A stretch of DNA of 64,000 nt, from contig OZ234495.1 in assembly GCA_965153455.1 (NCBI GenBank), positions 6,634,001 through 6,698,000 of the forward strand, read 5' to 3'. The DNA comes from Sphagnum compactum (lineage: Eukaryota > Bryophyta > Sphagnopsida > Sphagnales). Shown piece after piece: positions 14,107-27,800 of the stretch (position 1 is its first letter; each line of letters begins with the position of its first letter). Position numbers and translations under genes: made by a program. Under the pieces are notes generated by a model that saw only the letters and a list, made by a program, of their open reading frames with translations, ran no database searches and was not told the DNA's origin.

Positions 14107-17100
14107 TTAAATATTATTTAGTCATTGATGTATCTATGAACTATTCAAACATTTGGTCATGGGGTGTGTTTGGTGAAGGCCCTAACATATGGCCAAAAGG
14201 TATGGATTTTAATTAACTTTGATTAATAATTTCTAAACTAAATAATAGATCCATAACTAATCCTTTCACGAATGTTAAGCAAAGAAGTACAAAATTAAAC
14301 TTAAGGGATTTACCAACTTCAAATGTTGGTTATCATGTGATCAAAATGAACTCCTTGATGTTTATATTCACTCTTGTTGTTGAACTCAACCTTGAAACAC
14401 ATATCAACTTATGTAAAAAAAAATTGTATTACAAGGGCATTGATAGAATGTGTTTTCATGGACCATGAAGGTTGCATCCAATGTAGGGCTAACCAACATA
14501 AGGCTTTATCATCTTTTCAACACATGATATGCGCATAAACATGCACTACAATGCATACAATTATTTTTAAGATTCGTGTGAAATTTAATTAAAAGAATAT
14601 TAATGGTAACCTCAAATTAATCACAAAGTAATAATGATTATAACAACTAATTATTATGTAAGAAGCTAGAATACGCAATGCTTAGATTAAATACATTTTG
14701 ATTAGTGATATGATATTTTGCAATAACTTGCAATGTTCATTATGTTAAAAATAATTGTTATATTCAGATCTTGTGCACATTTAGAATTGGTTAGACTTAT
14801 GTCAAATGACATTCAATAATCTACAATATTTATATTTAAAAACATGCACATTTGGCCGAAACAAACTCAAAAATTAGATTGGAAATAAATATCACTTTAA
14901 AACAACTCATTGTGAAACATAGTTATATATATTGCTTTTGCAAAACACCCAATCAAAAAACATTACAATAAAAAGTGTTCTTTTCAAGGAGATGAAATGA
15001 CTTGAATTTACTGACTTCCAAAATCACTATGTAATAAAAAATGGAAATGCAAAACCCAGGTCAATTCACCTACTCAAAGAGGATTCATTTAGTTGTAATA
15101 CCTATTTAATAGTCCAAAAGCCTTACGTTTAAAATATACTACATGCAATTTACAATAACATTGTATTAATTGAAAATAATTGTCAATTCAATACATTATA
15201 TAACATTTTCACTTTCAAAAAGAAGAAGTTTGAGGTCATATTTAAAGAAAACACAAATCAATATTAATTGAATATACAATGTTTAAGTTCTATAAGTTAT
15301 GAGTTTGGTTTAAGAATAAATTGTTCCATTCGTTTTATGCATATGATAAAAACATAAACAATTAAATTCTGAATAGTATTCAATTTTCACTTAAATTTCC
15401 TTGTAAATAATATAAGTTGCAAAAATGTGTCAAATTTGCAAATTTGACACATTGTTGCAATTTATATTTTCTTTACACTAACATATTCCATATATATCTA
15501 AGGTGATGGATGAATAATATATCCATACTACACGAAAATGTAAATGCCTTACCATTATTAAAATATTTAATAGGTTTTATGAAATTTTCTATATACAAGG
15601 TCATTTTCCATTTGTTGAAACATACATGATCTGTGATAGATTTACCAAATATCTTTTTTAATATTGGTAATCTATATTTGCATGGATAACTAGAACACTT
15701 TGGTCACAAAATGACATAATTATAAATTCTTGGTACAATAAATCACATCAATTCAATTAGCCATTCAACCAACCAAGTGGATACCTAGTGTACAAATGTG
15801 GAAAAAAGGTTTTACATTTGAAAGGAGAGAATAGTTGTGTGAGGTTCATCAATAATCATTGCATCAACTTTAATTGAAAACTTAAGTTTTTTTCCCCAAA
15901 AATGATGTAGAGTGATTTTTTATAAGTTGGAATTCATGTTTGTTAGTAATATTTACACAATGTTTATATTGAAGGTCAATTATAAATTAACCCCATAATC
16001 TATTTTTAAAATGTTCATTGTGAAATAACAATATTCAAAGAGCTTGGTGAGAAAATTGTGTGCATATGCCACCATTGTAAATGTGTCATATTTTGTGTGT
16101 AATCTTTATATTTTCATTGTGTTTTAGGTCAATCACACATCCAAAAAAATTTGGAAATACTATATTGGTGGTGGGTTACATTAAGATTTGTTTAATCTAA
16201 GATTGGCATCATTATTTGAAGCTTGTGAAAATTAACAAAACTTTGTAGTGGAATTGTCACATTGGTTTTGTCCATTCTTATTGAATATTTCAAACTTTTA
16301 AAATGTTGCACATTGGCTTGTTAATTTTTCTAAAAACTTTTATAGATAAAATCATGAGGGATAAATGCTTTTAAAATTTCAACATTTGTTCAGTGTATTC
16401 TTGGTTTTTTGAGATGAATGCTAAGATTTTGTGGTGGAAAAAACGTTGGAAGATGGTGAAACCATTTTTACTGGAATTTTAAATATAATTTGCTTGATTT
16501 GGCATAAAGAAATTTGATAATTTACGTGTTGTGGTTTTGGGCAATATAAAGTATTAAAAAAATTCAAACCTATCTATGCAAGAGTGTGGAAGTATTTCAC
16601 CATTAGATCTAGCCCAACTTTAGATGTATTGTCTACATAACCATAGTTTAAGCCAAAGGCCACATTTTATTACATTGTGTCATGGGCGATGGGCAAAGAT
16701 GAAGCAAGTTATGAGGGTGGAAGGGAGAGGTGGAACAAAGGAGTTAGATGATGTGATTTGCATTAAAAACCCCAAAATGGGGATGTTGAATAATATAATA
16801 GACAAGCCTAAATAGTACAACAAAAATAACCTCATCCAATGTTAGATTTTTTTTAAAAAATCAAATAATTTGACATGTAAGTTTGCATGCAAAAGAAGAA
16901 AAAGGAAAAAAAAGGGTTGCAAAGCTGAGGAACAAGGAACTTGCATAATTTCACAAAGAATAAAACTAGAATTAAGAAAATAAAATCAAAAGAAATAAGT
17001 ACATTTTAACATAATGCATTTAAAGAAAATGAATACCTTACCCTAGGTTGGTTTCATCATTAAATAATCCTCAAAATAGCGAAATGAAATAGATGATGAA

Positions 17101-17400
17101 AATAATTATAATTTCAAAAAAATTAAAAAATCATTTTTTGAAAATGAATAATTACTCGTTTTGTCATGTGGAAACTGACCCTAGGCTATGGTAGGTTTAA
17201 CGGCATATGAACAAGCCAACAAACTTGGGATAACTTAAGAAGTGAAGAAAGGAAAAGAGCTGAGTAGAAATAATGTTTACCAAAACAAAAAAAACAATAA
17301 AAGAGTAACGAGTAAACAACAAGAAATGCTTCAGTTAGAAGAGGGGTCCAACGTAAAGACTAAACAATAAAAAATCCATTTATCAATCATTTAATTAGGA
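14107..17400. other. AT-rich intergenic region, no gene seen
   Basis: No recognisable coding sequence. The only notable structure is the palindrome at 15409-15468. Open frames such as 16624-16815 (plus) show no known motif. Confidence 0.6.
15409..15468. repeat. 60-bp near-perfect palindrome
   Basis: The centre is TTTG|CAAA at 15438/15439. The inner 30 bp (15424-15453) is a perfect palindrome containing GTGTCAAATTTGCAAATTTG. The symmetry continues outward through TTGCAA and ATATAA words to 15409 and 15468, with only two mismatched pairs (15423/15454 and 15416/15461). There is no loop, so the DNA could extrude as a cruciform. Confidence 0.9.
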
Positions 17401-17552
17401 TACCTACCTCAACTATAGTTAAAATTATGTTCCTAACCCAAACCAAGGTAGAACCCAACTTGGATTCAGTTGGGCTTCATCCACAACAAAATCCCAATGG
17501 GAAGTTCCATCCATTGGTAGGTAGGTGTTTGTTTTGGAACTTCCTTGCACAA

Positions 17553-17640
17553 ATAACTCAAAAGGGAGGAAGGTAGGTGAAGAAAGGATTGCGTACCTAC
17601 CCCTCAAAAGGGAGGAAGAAGGTAGGTGCAAGGATTGTGT
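17553..17640. repeat. Tandem duplication, about 46-bp unit
   Basis: The phrase ctcaaaagggaggaag followed by ggtaggtg and aaggattg occurs at 17557 and again at 17603. Confidence 0.8.
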
Positions 17641-17844
17641 CATGCTCACACAATCATGGTCATCAAACATGTTCTAAGACAAAGGCTTTTCGATCGAGTT
17701 GTTGGGCTTTTTACCTTATTCCCAACTTCCAAAGGGGGGTACAATCAAGCATGTTACATGTTGTTGTTGTCATGGGCCAACAACCCATGTAAATGCAACA
17801 AAAATAATTCAAAAATTTGTGTGTGTTGGGTGCAAAGTAATGGT

Positions 17845-17900
17845 CAAAGAAAACCCTCCCCCGCTCCGCTCCACCTCGCCCTCCCCCATCCCCCCGTCAA
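17845..17900 (-). other. C-rich tract (G-rich on minus strand)
   Basis: Several runs of three to six C (ccctcccccgctcc, ccctcccccatcccccc) give a potential G-quadruplex on the minus strand. It lies about 1.5 kb upstream of the hydrolase start. No gene was recognised in 17400-19170. Confidence 0.5.
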
Positions 17901-18603
17901 GCCTATTAAACCCTTGAGTTTCCGGTTGAGTCATCACTTGGTCTTGTTGCACAAGCCCTCTATTTTTTTGTGGGTGGGATCAAATTCAGAGAATAGCTTC
18001 TTCTATTGGCCAACTTTGTAAGGACCCAACTATAGTCTCATTGTTTTTTAGGACCTATATTATGGTCTCCTCATTCAATGTTGTGTAGTGTAAGGACTAA
18101 GGACCTATATTAAGGACCCCCCACCTCTTTACAGGTCCCCATGGCCTCTAGTTTGTTGTAGTTGCTCCTGCTCTTGTAAATGTGTACCTAGTTTCAGATA
18201 AAAGGTTAATGATGTTTCCAGATTCTTCTAGAAGGAATTTTTTAACAAAAATCCATGGAATGGAAATGATAGTGTGGATTAGAATTTTAGACCACTATTG
18301 AAAAGATCAAAAGAATTGGGGAAAAAGGAAGAAGAATTTGTTGTTGTTGAGTTTGAATCTTTCTTGCCAATTTTAAAGGGGAATATATTGATTTTTGTGT
18401 TTGCAAAAGGGATGTTATCACATTGGCAAAAGAAAAATAAAGGTGGGGTATGTCAATAGCCTCATTTGACATATCTATTTGATGTTATGTATCTGATGAT
18501 CCCATCATCATTGTTGTTGTGATGATGCAAATTTGCCAAACCTTCATCTTGAGAGAAGACAATATCAAAGAAGCAGACCAAAAGGAGATATGTGTCATAT
18601 AGT

Positions 18604-18715
18604 CACCCCTTTTTAAAGGCACATGAATTTCCCATACTTCTCCACTCAAACTTTTGCCACCCTTTTTTGAAAGGCACATGGAATTTCCCATATTTCTCCA
18701 CTCAAACTTTTGCCT
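18604..18715. repeat. Tandem duplication, about 54-bp unit
   Basis: cacccctttttaaaggcacatg ends at about 18624; the same phrase, slightly altered, restarts at 18658. Both copies end in ctccactcaaacttttgc. There are two copies, near-identical apart from small indels. Confidence 0.85.
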
Positions 18716-19174
18716 CTTTTTTTTAATTTTCCCCCTTTTTCTTTTGGACTTAATGTGTGAACATTAGTAGGTAGTCCACTCCACCTTTTGCCTTTTTTTT
18801 TTTCTTTGGCTTTTTCTTTTGCACCCCCCAATTATGTTATGTGCCCATGAACATACAACTCCTTGGGTACTCCATTTCAATTGTCCTTAGGTGTGGGTTT
18901 AGGGTTTTTTTAAAAAGAAAAAAATCTTTTAACAAAACTTGGGTCCTCTTTATTTGTTCCTTTTTCTTTTTCCCCTTGTGTTGGGTGTTTTGTATTATGG
19001 TGAATTTTGCCCGGGTTTTCATCAATCTTTTCTTCATCTACTTTCTTTCTTTACTTTCTTCTTTGCTGTGGGGCCTGTGAACACACACACCATCATCCTT
19101 TCATAATACTCCATTCCAATTTGACCAATGCAAATTTCTTCTGCCTCTAACTGGATATGAACCCAAACCTTTTT

Positions 19175-19184
19175 GTATATAAAA
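19175..19184 (+). promoter_or_regulatory. Candidate TATA box of the alpha/beta-hydrolase gene
   Basis: gtatataaaa lies about 190 bp before the proposed start codon at 19369, which would leave a 5' leader of roughly 160 nt. It is supported only by motif and position. Confidence 0.5.
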
Positions 19185-19368
19185 AAACACACAAGAGTTA
19201 CAATGTGTTTTGGGTGATTGTTTGATGCATTCCTCTCCCACTACAAAGTGTGTATTAGAGGGAGGGAGGAGTCTCTTCAGAGACATTTGATGCAATTTTT
19301 TTGTGTTCAAAGGGGTTGGGGATTGTGAGTAGTTGCTGGGTGGTCATTCAAGACAAGCTATTGAGCTC

Positions 19369-21641
19369 ATGGAGGAGGAGGTGAAATTTGTGAAGCTGCA
19401 GGATGGCAGACGGGTGGCTTATAGGGAGCAAGGAGTGACTTGGCCCCAGGTCGGACGGAGAAGCTTGCTGGTAATACATGGAATTGCCTCGTCCCGTCTG
19501 GCTTCCATGCCTGGTATTGGATCTGTTTAATTCACATCCCTCTCCTTCATCAAGCCAATTTTCAAGAGAGGGGAGCGGGGGGCGAGTCGGAGGGGGTGTT
19601 GTCAATGTGTTGTTGTTCATTGACAACACAATGACAAACCAACACATTGACAATGAAATGCTCTCTTTAGTGAATTGGTGGTTTGAAAATTAGGCTATGG
19701 GGAGAGGAAGGGGGGAGATTGAGACTTTGGGTTTTGAAAGTTCTCATTGAATCCATTGACACATTACAACCACCTCAATTTGCATCTACTTCAATGTGAA
19801 AGGAATTTGGAAGTGATCCTTTTTTCAGATTTTGGCTTTTGTGGACACAATTCGTTTCAACTTCCTTTTGAATTCAAATTCATCCAAATTGGACAAGATT
19901 TCTTTAGGATTGAATAATGGGAGAGTGTTGTATTGTATGTATGTATGCATGTATGTAGGGGTGTCGGAGGAGTTGTTGAAGGAGTTGAATGTCAGGTTGG
20001 TGGCAATAGACCGACCTGGTTATGGTGAAAGCGATAAACACCCACAACAAACATATGCAACATTTGCCAAAGACATCAATGAACTAGCTGATCTTTTGGA
20101 GCTAGGAGAAAAAATATGGCTACTAGGATACTCTTGTGGGGGTGCATATTGTTGGGGAGCTGCATACTACATCCCTGATCGCATTGCAGGAATTGCAATG
20201 TGGGCGCCTGTTGGCAATTATTGGTGGAAGGTAATTCCATTTTGACTAACAATTTTGGTGCTCAATTTCAATCAATCACCAGATTTCATGCTCTGGACAA
20301 CACCATGTGCTACAAACATGACGGTGTGTAAGAATTGGTGTCTTCTCTCATTGCAACCATGCAAACTAATTGCTCGAGTTCTTTGGTCACATGTATGGGT
20401 TAGGGCATATCTGAAGCTGATAGAAGCATTGTGTTTGGATCAACTCTTAACAAATATTCAAGGAGGGACCTATCCATTGTCAGAAGGTTGCCACAATGGG
20501 TTCTACGTTTTTATGCACGATATGTGTTTCTTCCCACAATTGGACTGAAACATGTGGAAGCATCATATTGCAAACTCTCGCCATCAGACATTCGCCACTT
20601 ACAGAATCCTATAGCATTGGAGAGTTTGGTAAGGTATTACATTACATCATTTTCTCAAAGGAAAAATTTGCAGAAGGGTCTTCCTAAAGTACAAATCATT
20701 TGTAAAGGCTAATCCACATGATCTAGAGGTGCGAGATAATTAGATTACTCCACTCAAGCTTGGGTTGTTCACAAGTTAATCAACCAACTAACTAATAGAA
20801 GATTTAAACACCATCTTATGATAAGTTGCAATACGATGTTATTTAAAATTGACAATTGTAATATTGTCATGCAGGGACAACATTGAGTCTGCAAAGCAAA
20901 AATACTTTGGTTTTGGTGATGATCTTTATCTTATGTCTCATAATTGGGGCTTTGAGATCACTGATGTGCCAAAAGTGTATCATGGCTTGTTGCATATTTG
21001 GAATGGTGATGAGGATGTGCTTGTTCCTCTTGGTCTCCAAGAATGTATCAAAAAGTTGGTGAGCAATTATTTCTTTACTTCTTTTTTCCAACATAGAAAT
21101 CACTCGATCATGACATCAACTATGGCTTTGTTGATTTTGTTCCTTTTGCTTACTAAGTTTATATTTTAAAAGAGAAATGAAATAGTTAACTTGTGGTGGG
21201 AAGTAATCAAGCATTCGTAAGTTGACATCGATGAGACACATTTAGGGTGGTTTGGAAATAGGTGATTATGGATGCACAATCAAATTGGAAAAATGAGGTA
21301 GGATATGGATTCATAGTGGAATGGTTGGAAGAGGAAGAAAGTTCTTTATTTGACATGTTTTTCTTTGTGGGCAACAGATTCCAGAGCTAGTTCAACTTCA
21401 TCCTGTGGTGGGAGAGGGCCATTTGTCTGCATTTTGTTTCAATGAGAAAATCCATCGTGAAACTTTGACAACTCTATTTGGTGTTTCTGGAGTGACAACT
21501 AAAGGGGTGGATTGTGATGAAGTAGTGAGAAATACAAGATTGCCAAACCTTGCTGGGACCAAAGGTGTTGAATTGCCAACTTTGCAACAAGAGAAAACAA
21601 GATTTTCTCAAACCCTTGATTTCCAATTGAGTCCACTATGA
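19369..21641 (+). CDS. Alpha/beta-hydrolase fold protein, five exons
   Basis: Proposed exons are 19369-19513, 19959-20230, 20404-20633, 20875-21058 and 21378-21641. They join in frame to 1095 nt (364 aa), all with GT-AG borders. The fold's signature parts are in order. HG at residues 37-38 (oxyanion region) is followed by DRPGYGESD (66-74). The nucleophile elbow GYSCGG has Ser107. The acid motif GDEDVLVP has Asp263, and GEGHL has His292, giving a complete Ser-Asp-His triad. The layout matches a plant family of soluble or membrane-associated hydrolases of unknown substrate; the reaction is probably ester or amide hydrolysis. No signal peptide is seen in the chosen start. The start was chosen because the conserved KFVKLQDGRRVAYRE follows at once; an in-frame ATG at 19333 would add 12 residues. 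The exon 3 donor was placed at 20634 rather than 20629 because only that keeps frame. Confidence 0.85.
19599..19653. repeat. Inverted repeat in hydrolase intron 1
   Basis: TTGTCAATGTGTTG (19599-19612) is perfectly complementary to CAACACATTGACAA (19640-19653), with a 27-bp loop. In the intron RNA it would form a 14-bp hairpin. Confidence 0.9.
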
Positions 21642-24600
21642 ATCATGTGCATAAGGAAGAACCATAAAAATGCTCCAAATTTGCAACAAACTGATAGACA
21701 TGAAGAATGAAAGCTTTATACAAAGTAGTCAACTAAAAAACCATTGAGAAGAGAAACTCACCTTAGATGTTGGATAAATTATGGCTTGATAGGATGGTTT
21801 GTGTGTAATTATGTGGGCCAAAACTTGTAGCAATAAGGTTGCTTGTGTGTGGTGCAAGCAAGTTGAAAATATTACAATGTAATCTTATTTAGTTACGACA
21901 CAATTTGTGTCACATTACAATTTACTTGGAGATGTGGGATGATAATTTTCCTTGACTCTTGTAAACAAATAAAAACAACATGACCATTTTATTGTGGGCA
22001 TGTGTGAATCCATATCAACAATTGGCCAAATGGAAAAGACATTGTGATCGTACACCAAATTACAATGAAGTTACAACATGGGCCTTCTTGTAGGGAATTA
22101 GGTTCCATATCCCAATCTTGTGATTAGGAGGCTATTTGCTTATGGTTGGGTGTTGATGTAGTCTTATCCATTAATTACATAAACAATATTACTATTGTAA
22201 CTAAATTGATGTTGGAAAGACAAATTGTCTTCATGCTAGTTTTGCATCTTATCATATTGGAATTTTAGTTTTGGCATTGCTAATGTAAAGCTATATGGGA
22301 AGCATCTAGAGATTGTTTGTCGTGGACTTCCTTGCAATGTTGGGAGGAAGAAAGTAGGAGGGAATATGACCATGGCAAAGTGTTAATTGTATGTCACATG
22401 ATTTGTAAAACACAACTTCCAATATTTTGTATTATAAATTAATTGGTTCAAGCTTTTTGTCTTTGTTACATTAAAATTTTTAGTAGTTAAATTAAGATTG
22501 AAGGATGAGAATTGACACAATGTTTGGTCGTTTAGTATTATAAATCACATGTAGACCCAATGAAATAATGGAAAATTATATAGACTATGATTTGGGAAAC
22601 CAATTATGGATGAGGACAATACCAAGGCATGAACATGTCAATGGTGCTAAATGGTTGGATAGTGCAAATGTTGTGTGCCTATATGGTTTAAGGTTTTTTT
22701 GTGTGCAAGTCTAACAAGCGAACTTAGTTGCATTACATGTAAATGAATAATGTTTTTCAAAATCCTAATGTTTCAAGTGTCTAACATTAAATGTGTAAGT
22801 TTATAATTGTGTAAGGGCATGTTTCCATGAATGCCCATTAGCCCACTACTTGTCCTTTTCCCATCTAAGTAGTTCGGGTTTTCATGCAAAAAGTTTTGAA
22901 ACCCACTTGCTATTTGAGTGGGTTCCCACTATTTTTGGGGTGTGCCTTCTCCGATTTAAAGACACCGCAAAACTCATAAATGCTACTTCAAAAACTAGTT
23001 GCACTAGTGTAGAATATATTATGACTTGGTCAAAGTCGGGTTAATTCTCTTCACTTGAACTTGCCAAGTGTGGATATTTTCAACCTGAGTTAAGAAATAG
23101 TGAGGTGATTGTAGAAACCCTATCACCCATAATTTGACCAAATTAATTGTAGTTAGATAGGGGGGGGGGGGGGAGAGAAACATGGAAATTGACCTTAGTC
23201 CAATTGATGTCATTTAAACCAATAGAATTGTAAGTGTAAAACAAATGCACTTACACATTGTCTATATCATGTATTATTGTGTAAGGGAAAAATAATTCAA
23301 AACATGTAAACATGATATTAAGGTTTTTGTGTTTTTTTTTCAATACTCTAATGTAGTAGAGGTGGTGATTTATGTGAAATAGATGTAGCACTACTTATGA
23401 TTGTTAAGGAATGACAAAAATAGGGTAAATGGTGAAATGTTTTCAAATTATTTCTGATATGATAAATTAATAGCCCCAAATTGCAAATTTTTGTTAAAAT
23501 GCGCCAAAATTTTATTACAAAAAACTCCCAAGTTTTGCTTTTTTTTTTTTAAACTTTATTTTCTTGGGTGAAAATATGGCTTTATATACACACCCATAAA
23601 ATATTTACACAAGCTTGTGTAAGTTTACATGAGAATAATTTACACTTCCTCCATGTAAGTTTAAAAGGAAATGTATAGTGGGTGTAAGGGAGAATGTAAT
23701 CGATTGGATGGATTAATGGGCCTATTAGACTTTGTTTTACACATCTATGTACACTAATTACATTTACACATGAACATGGTTTCTACCTTCCACAGTTTAG
23801 TTTCTTACCAATCCATAAAGTTGCATCGCCATCCCTTGTAAACAAGTCCAAAAAAAAATCCTTTTGCAATTGCCATTCTTCAACAAATTTCCTACAACGT
23901 CTTGAAATTTTAACTCTGTTAATTTCTCAAAGTCATGATTGTGGACTTTGTGGAGGATTACTTAATAGTGTTTCAATATTATCTTTGGACACAATATATA
24001 TGTTCATGGTTTAGAAAAAAATTAAATTCGTGAATATGATTCTATATTAGCTCCTTCCCTATATTACAATTTACTCTTAGATGACTTTTATTGACTTTGC
24101 CCTCTAGGGTAAAGACATTGTGATCCCTACATTCTAGGGTCATGTGGAGTTCACTAAAGAAACATTTCCAATAGAACAAGGATCCATTTGTGCTTCACCA
24201 TACTACCATGCATTCCCATCTTAGTATGTTGAATACTTATAATCCTTATGGATGTCATTCAAAAGGTAGAGCTATTATGGGATGAGTTACTTGTTCGTGA
24301 TATCCTTACTTTGTTGAACTCTTTCCAATCCAAACATTATAATGATGTTCAAGCTATGCTTGATGTAGCGTGTGATTTGTAACATGCAATGAACTATAAT
24401 CTATGAGAATTAACATTTTAGTTCAACGAAAGTTTCTTGAAACAACCTTTTCTACTCCCATACTTCATTTCTCAAATCCACATAACCAATTTGCCACTCC
24501 TTATGGAGTTATTCGTTACATAACCGAAGCATGCTTTTGACACTTTCCACTATTATCATATTTGTTGCCATATTTTGTATCTTCCCAATTAAACCATGGA

Positions 24601-24831
24601 ACATGAACTTGTGGTCAATAGCTTTGTTACTATCTAAGGTGTTGTGCAAGGCTTGACTGTACTACCTATATGATTAACTCCCATATTCTTCCCTTTTGAA
24701 AATATACGGTGCAATCTAAATGTCTAGAACCCTCTAATTTTTCTATATATTTCTATCTTGATCAGATGAACAATTGCCATCAGGGATTTTTATTTTAATT
24801 AACATAAAATATTGGCTAAACCAAACATGGA
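21642..24831. other. Intergenic region between hydrolase and duplication
   Basis: No gene recognised. It contains a 14-base G run near 23160-23174 and a short hairpin at 22899-22924 (aacccact ... agtgggtt). Candidate polyadenylation words (aataaa-like, near 21965) lie downstream of the hydrolase stop but are not proven. Confidence 0.55.
23160..23174 (+). repeat. Poly-G run
   Basis: A run of about 14 consecutive G bases in otherwise AT-rich DNA. Its length is likely variable or prone to sequencing error. Confidence 0.9.
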
Positions 24832-27800
24832 AATTGAAACCCGAGAAGCACACACAACAAAGTATCATTATCCATCTCTTGGTGACACTATTATGAACCA
24901 GGTATTCGCTACCTTGAAATTGGCTATACAAGTTGTATAGCCAGGCCATTTAGCTAGTTGAGGCAGAGGAGTGCTGGAACTAGGTTGATGGCATGTTGCA
25001 GAATGTGATAAGCAAAAAGGTGGCAAAACACCATATGTGAAGTTCAGTCACAGCTTTTAACACAGTTTTTTAAAGCTTGTTCAATTGTGGCAAAAATCTG
25101 TTTGAGTGGCTGATTCAGCCTGGGTGGTGGCTGAGGGCGGATGGATCCAATTTCAGCTTCTAGTGCACCCAAAGGCTCGCCCATGGACTTGCTAGGAGGC
25201 GGTGTTGTCCCTAGCCAGCCCCACTCTCTAGTACATAATTGAGATTGCTACATACCTCTTTAGCTAGTACTAGCTGTTGACCTACGTATTTCACAAGGTC
25301 AATAAGAACAAACAACCAGGCTATGGGGTGCAGCTGACCCATGACTACATTCACTCCATAGAGAGGGAAAACAGACAAAAAACCAAAGAGAGGGATAGAC
25401 AGAGTGCACCACCGCCACAATGATGATGTGCAACTCACTATTGTTATGTTACAGACAGTACTGTTGCTTGATTTGAGTCCCTCTTTTAAGACTAATTCCA
25501 CAAAGACAGCAAAACAACTTCCAAGTGATCCTTATGTCAGAGACCCACAACACCAGCCATACTCTTCCTAGCTTCATTCAACAGTTATTCAGCATCATCA
25601 CATAAAATGTTTATAGATAAAAAACTTTACAACAATGCTTGTGTCCTTACCCCTTTCGATTCACACCCCCCATAGCTAATGCAGCTTGTTGGACGTGCCT
25701 TTGTGGTTTAACCGGATCACAAGTACATGGGTTTGCTAATCCTTACTAAAACCAGAAGCGTCTAGGTCCAGTCTCACAATTCAAACAAAGTCACGAAACC
25801 AATGAGCTATGGTGACTATGATAGGCAGAGATTTTAATATGTTCTTATCTATCACTTACATAACCAGATTGAGCTCACTGCAATCTGACTTTTCAGTCAC
25901 AATTCCCTTCTCTGGTCTACTTGAAGAAATGAATTTAGGCAGCAGTTTCCAATCAGCTGGAAACTTTTTTACCACCACACAACTTGTCTAAGATTTTACA
26001 TGGGGATCATGGTTATGAAAAAAAGCTGCTCGATGATAGCTTTACATGTATCTGTTGAGGAATTCATCAACAGTAGTGTATTTGACATTTGGGTACAATT
26101 TACTGGCATTGACATCATTGGGTCCTGGCTCAAAGTACTGGTCGCCCTTCACCAACGAGGAGTAAGAGAGTGCAAGAAACAAGTTATTTGGGAAAGGCAT
26201 CTCTGTGGTCACACAAACCCCACAATGAAAATCTGCATTAAAAATGATGTCATAAAATGATGACCTAACTGCAGAGTTTGATGATGATCTGCAACTTTGT
26301 GCTGGGAGTAAAGGGCTAACAAGACTATGTTAATCAAGATCATCATGGTTGCAATAGTTAACTTACATGGATTATGTCAAACAGTCTGGACAAGACATAC
26401 ATATAGTGCTCAACAGACAAAAGAAGTGCTTTCCAAAAAGCATCTTGTTAGAGGACTTTTTCTCCTCTTTCTTTTACCTTCGATCTGCTTCAGTACTTCA
26501 GACTCTGGTATGTATGTCTTGTCAAGGCTGTGAACAATTTTGTTCTCCCACAGCTGCACAACCTCATTCATGCTTTTAATGTTGGGTTCTGGACGAATCA
26601 GCAGCTGCTTGTTGAGAGTGCGAGGATCATCCACTGCTTTGATTATGAATGTGCCAATGTCTTCTTCAGAATTGTATACACCTGTTCACTGGACAAGCAT
26701 TGGTGAATCACAACTGAACCCAAAAGGAAAGAAAATGATCTACACAAGTTCCAGTGGCTGATTTTGCACGTACTTGCAGAATGTTCCAACACATTTCCCA
26801 AAGGTAACAGCCAGTTACAGTACTATCTATGAGGCTAGATCAGGCATCACAAAATTCCTCAGATGACGAACCTTGATGCAAGAGTTACAGGCAAAAAGGG
26901 TGAGCAGATGACAGACCTTTAGCATTGCCATCACCCAAAATGGTAACTTTATCCCTTGGGAGTTTCAGCTCCTGTTGCTCAGTAGAATGAGAAAAGCTGA
27001 AGGCCCAAGAGCCTGAGAAAAGGCTTTCAAAGCGGAAGATCCAAGAGCCTGAGAAAAGGCTTGCAAAGCTGTTGCTATTCACAAATGTGTATGGGATGCC
27101 TGCCGCTTTGATAGCATTGCGGGCTTTTATCTTGTCCACAAATAACACATCTGTAGCTTTCATCTTGACACTTCTCTCAGGATCATCACCAAACTCTGAA
27201 GGTAGGAATCTCTGCATAAGCACTGAAAAAAATGGACAATATATCAAACTCCAGAGAAAGATTTGAATCCAAGTATGAAATGTATTGATCCAGTCAAAAA
27301 CTTTAGTGCACAACATGGTATCATAAATGAAGGCAATGTCTAGCTGCAAATTACATGCTTGTTGGATAGGAATTCAACCCAGCCATGACATTCTTCTGAA
27401 TGCCCACTAACCCTAAGGGTTAGAGACACACCCCATGTTCTGCACTTCAATCTCTGGATCTTCTTCCTCGCCTCCACAATGTGTGTCACAAAATTGAGCA
27501 AGTGTTTCGAGTTGTGAACCAGAGATTGACATACCGTGATGTGTCCCACTTCCTTGATTGCTGTAATCAGGTTGAGTTGATCCGGTAGTTGAGCTGTACC
27601 AAGTGTGGAGATGACAACATCCACTTGCTTCAATGCTGCCACAAGGCTCTCATGGTCGTTGATGTCCCCCTGCATTTTGTTGGAGTACTCGGATTTTAAT
27701 CAAGGACCATGAAGTGCTAATTCTCTAATGAGGAATACCATGTCCTGTCTTTACTGAACTTCACAAGACAAAAAAGAATTGAAGAAAGAAAAAGTTGGGG

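Noticed and set aside
17626-18021. 131-codon open frame on the plus strand
   Set aside because: It crosses a C-rich tract and a small tandem duplication, has three overlapping competing frames and no domain.
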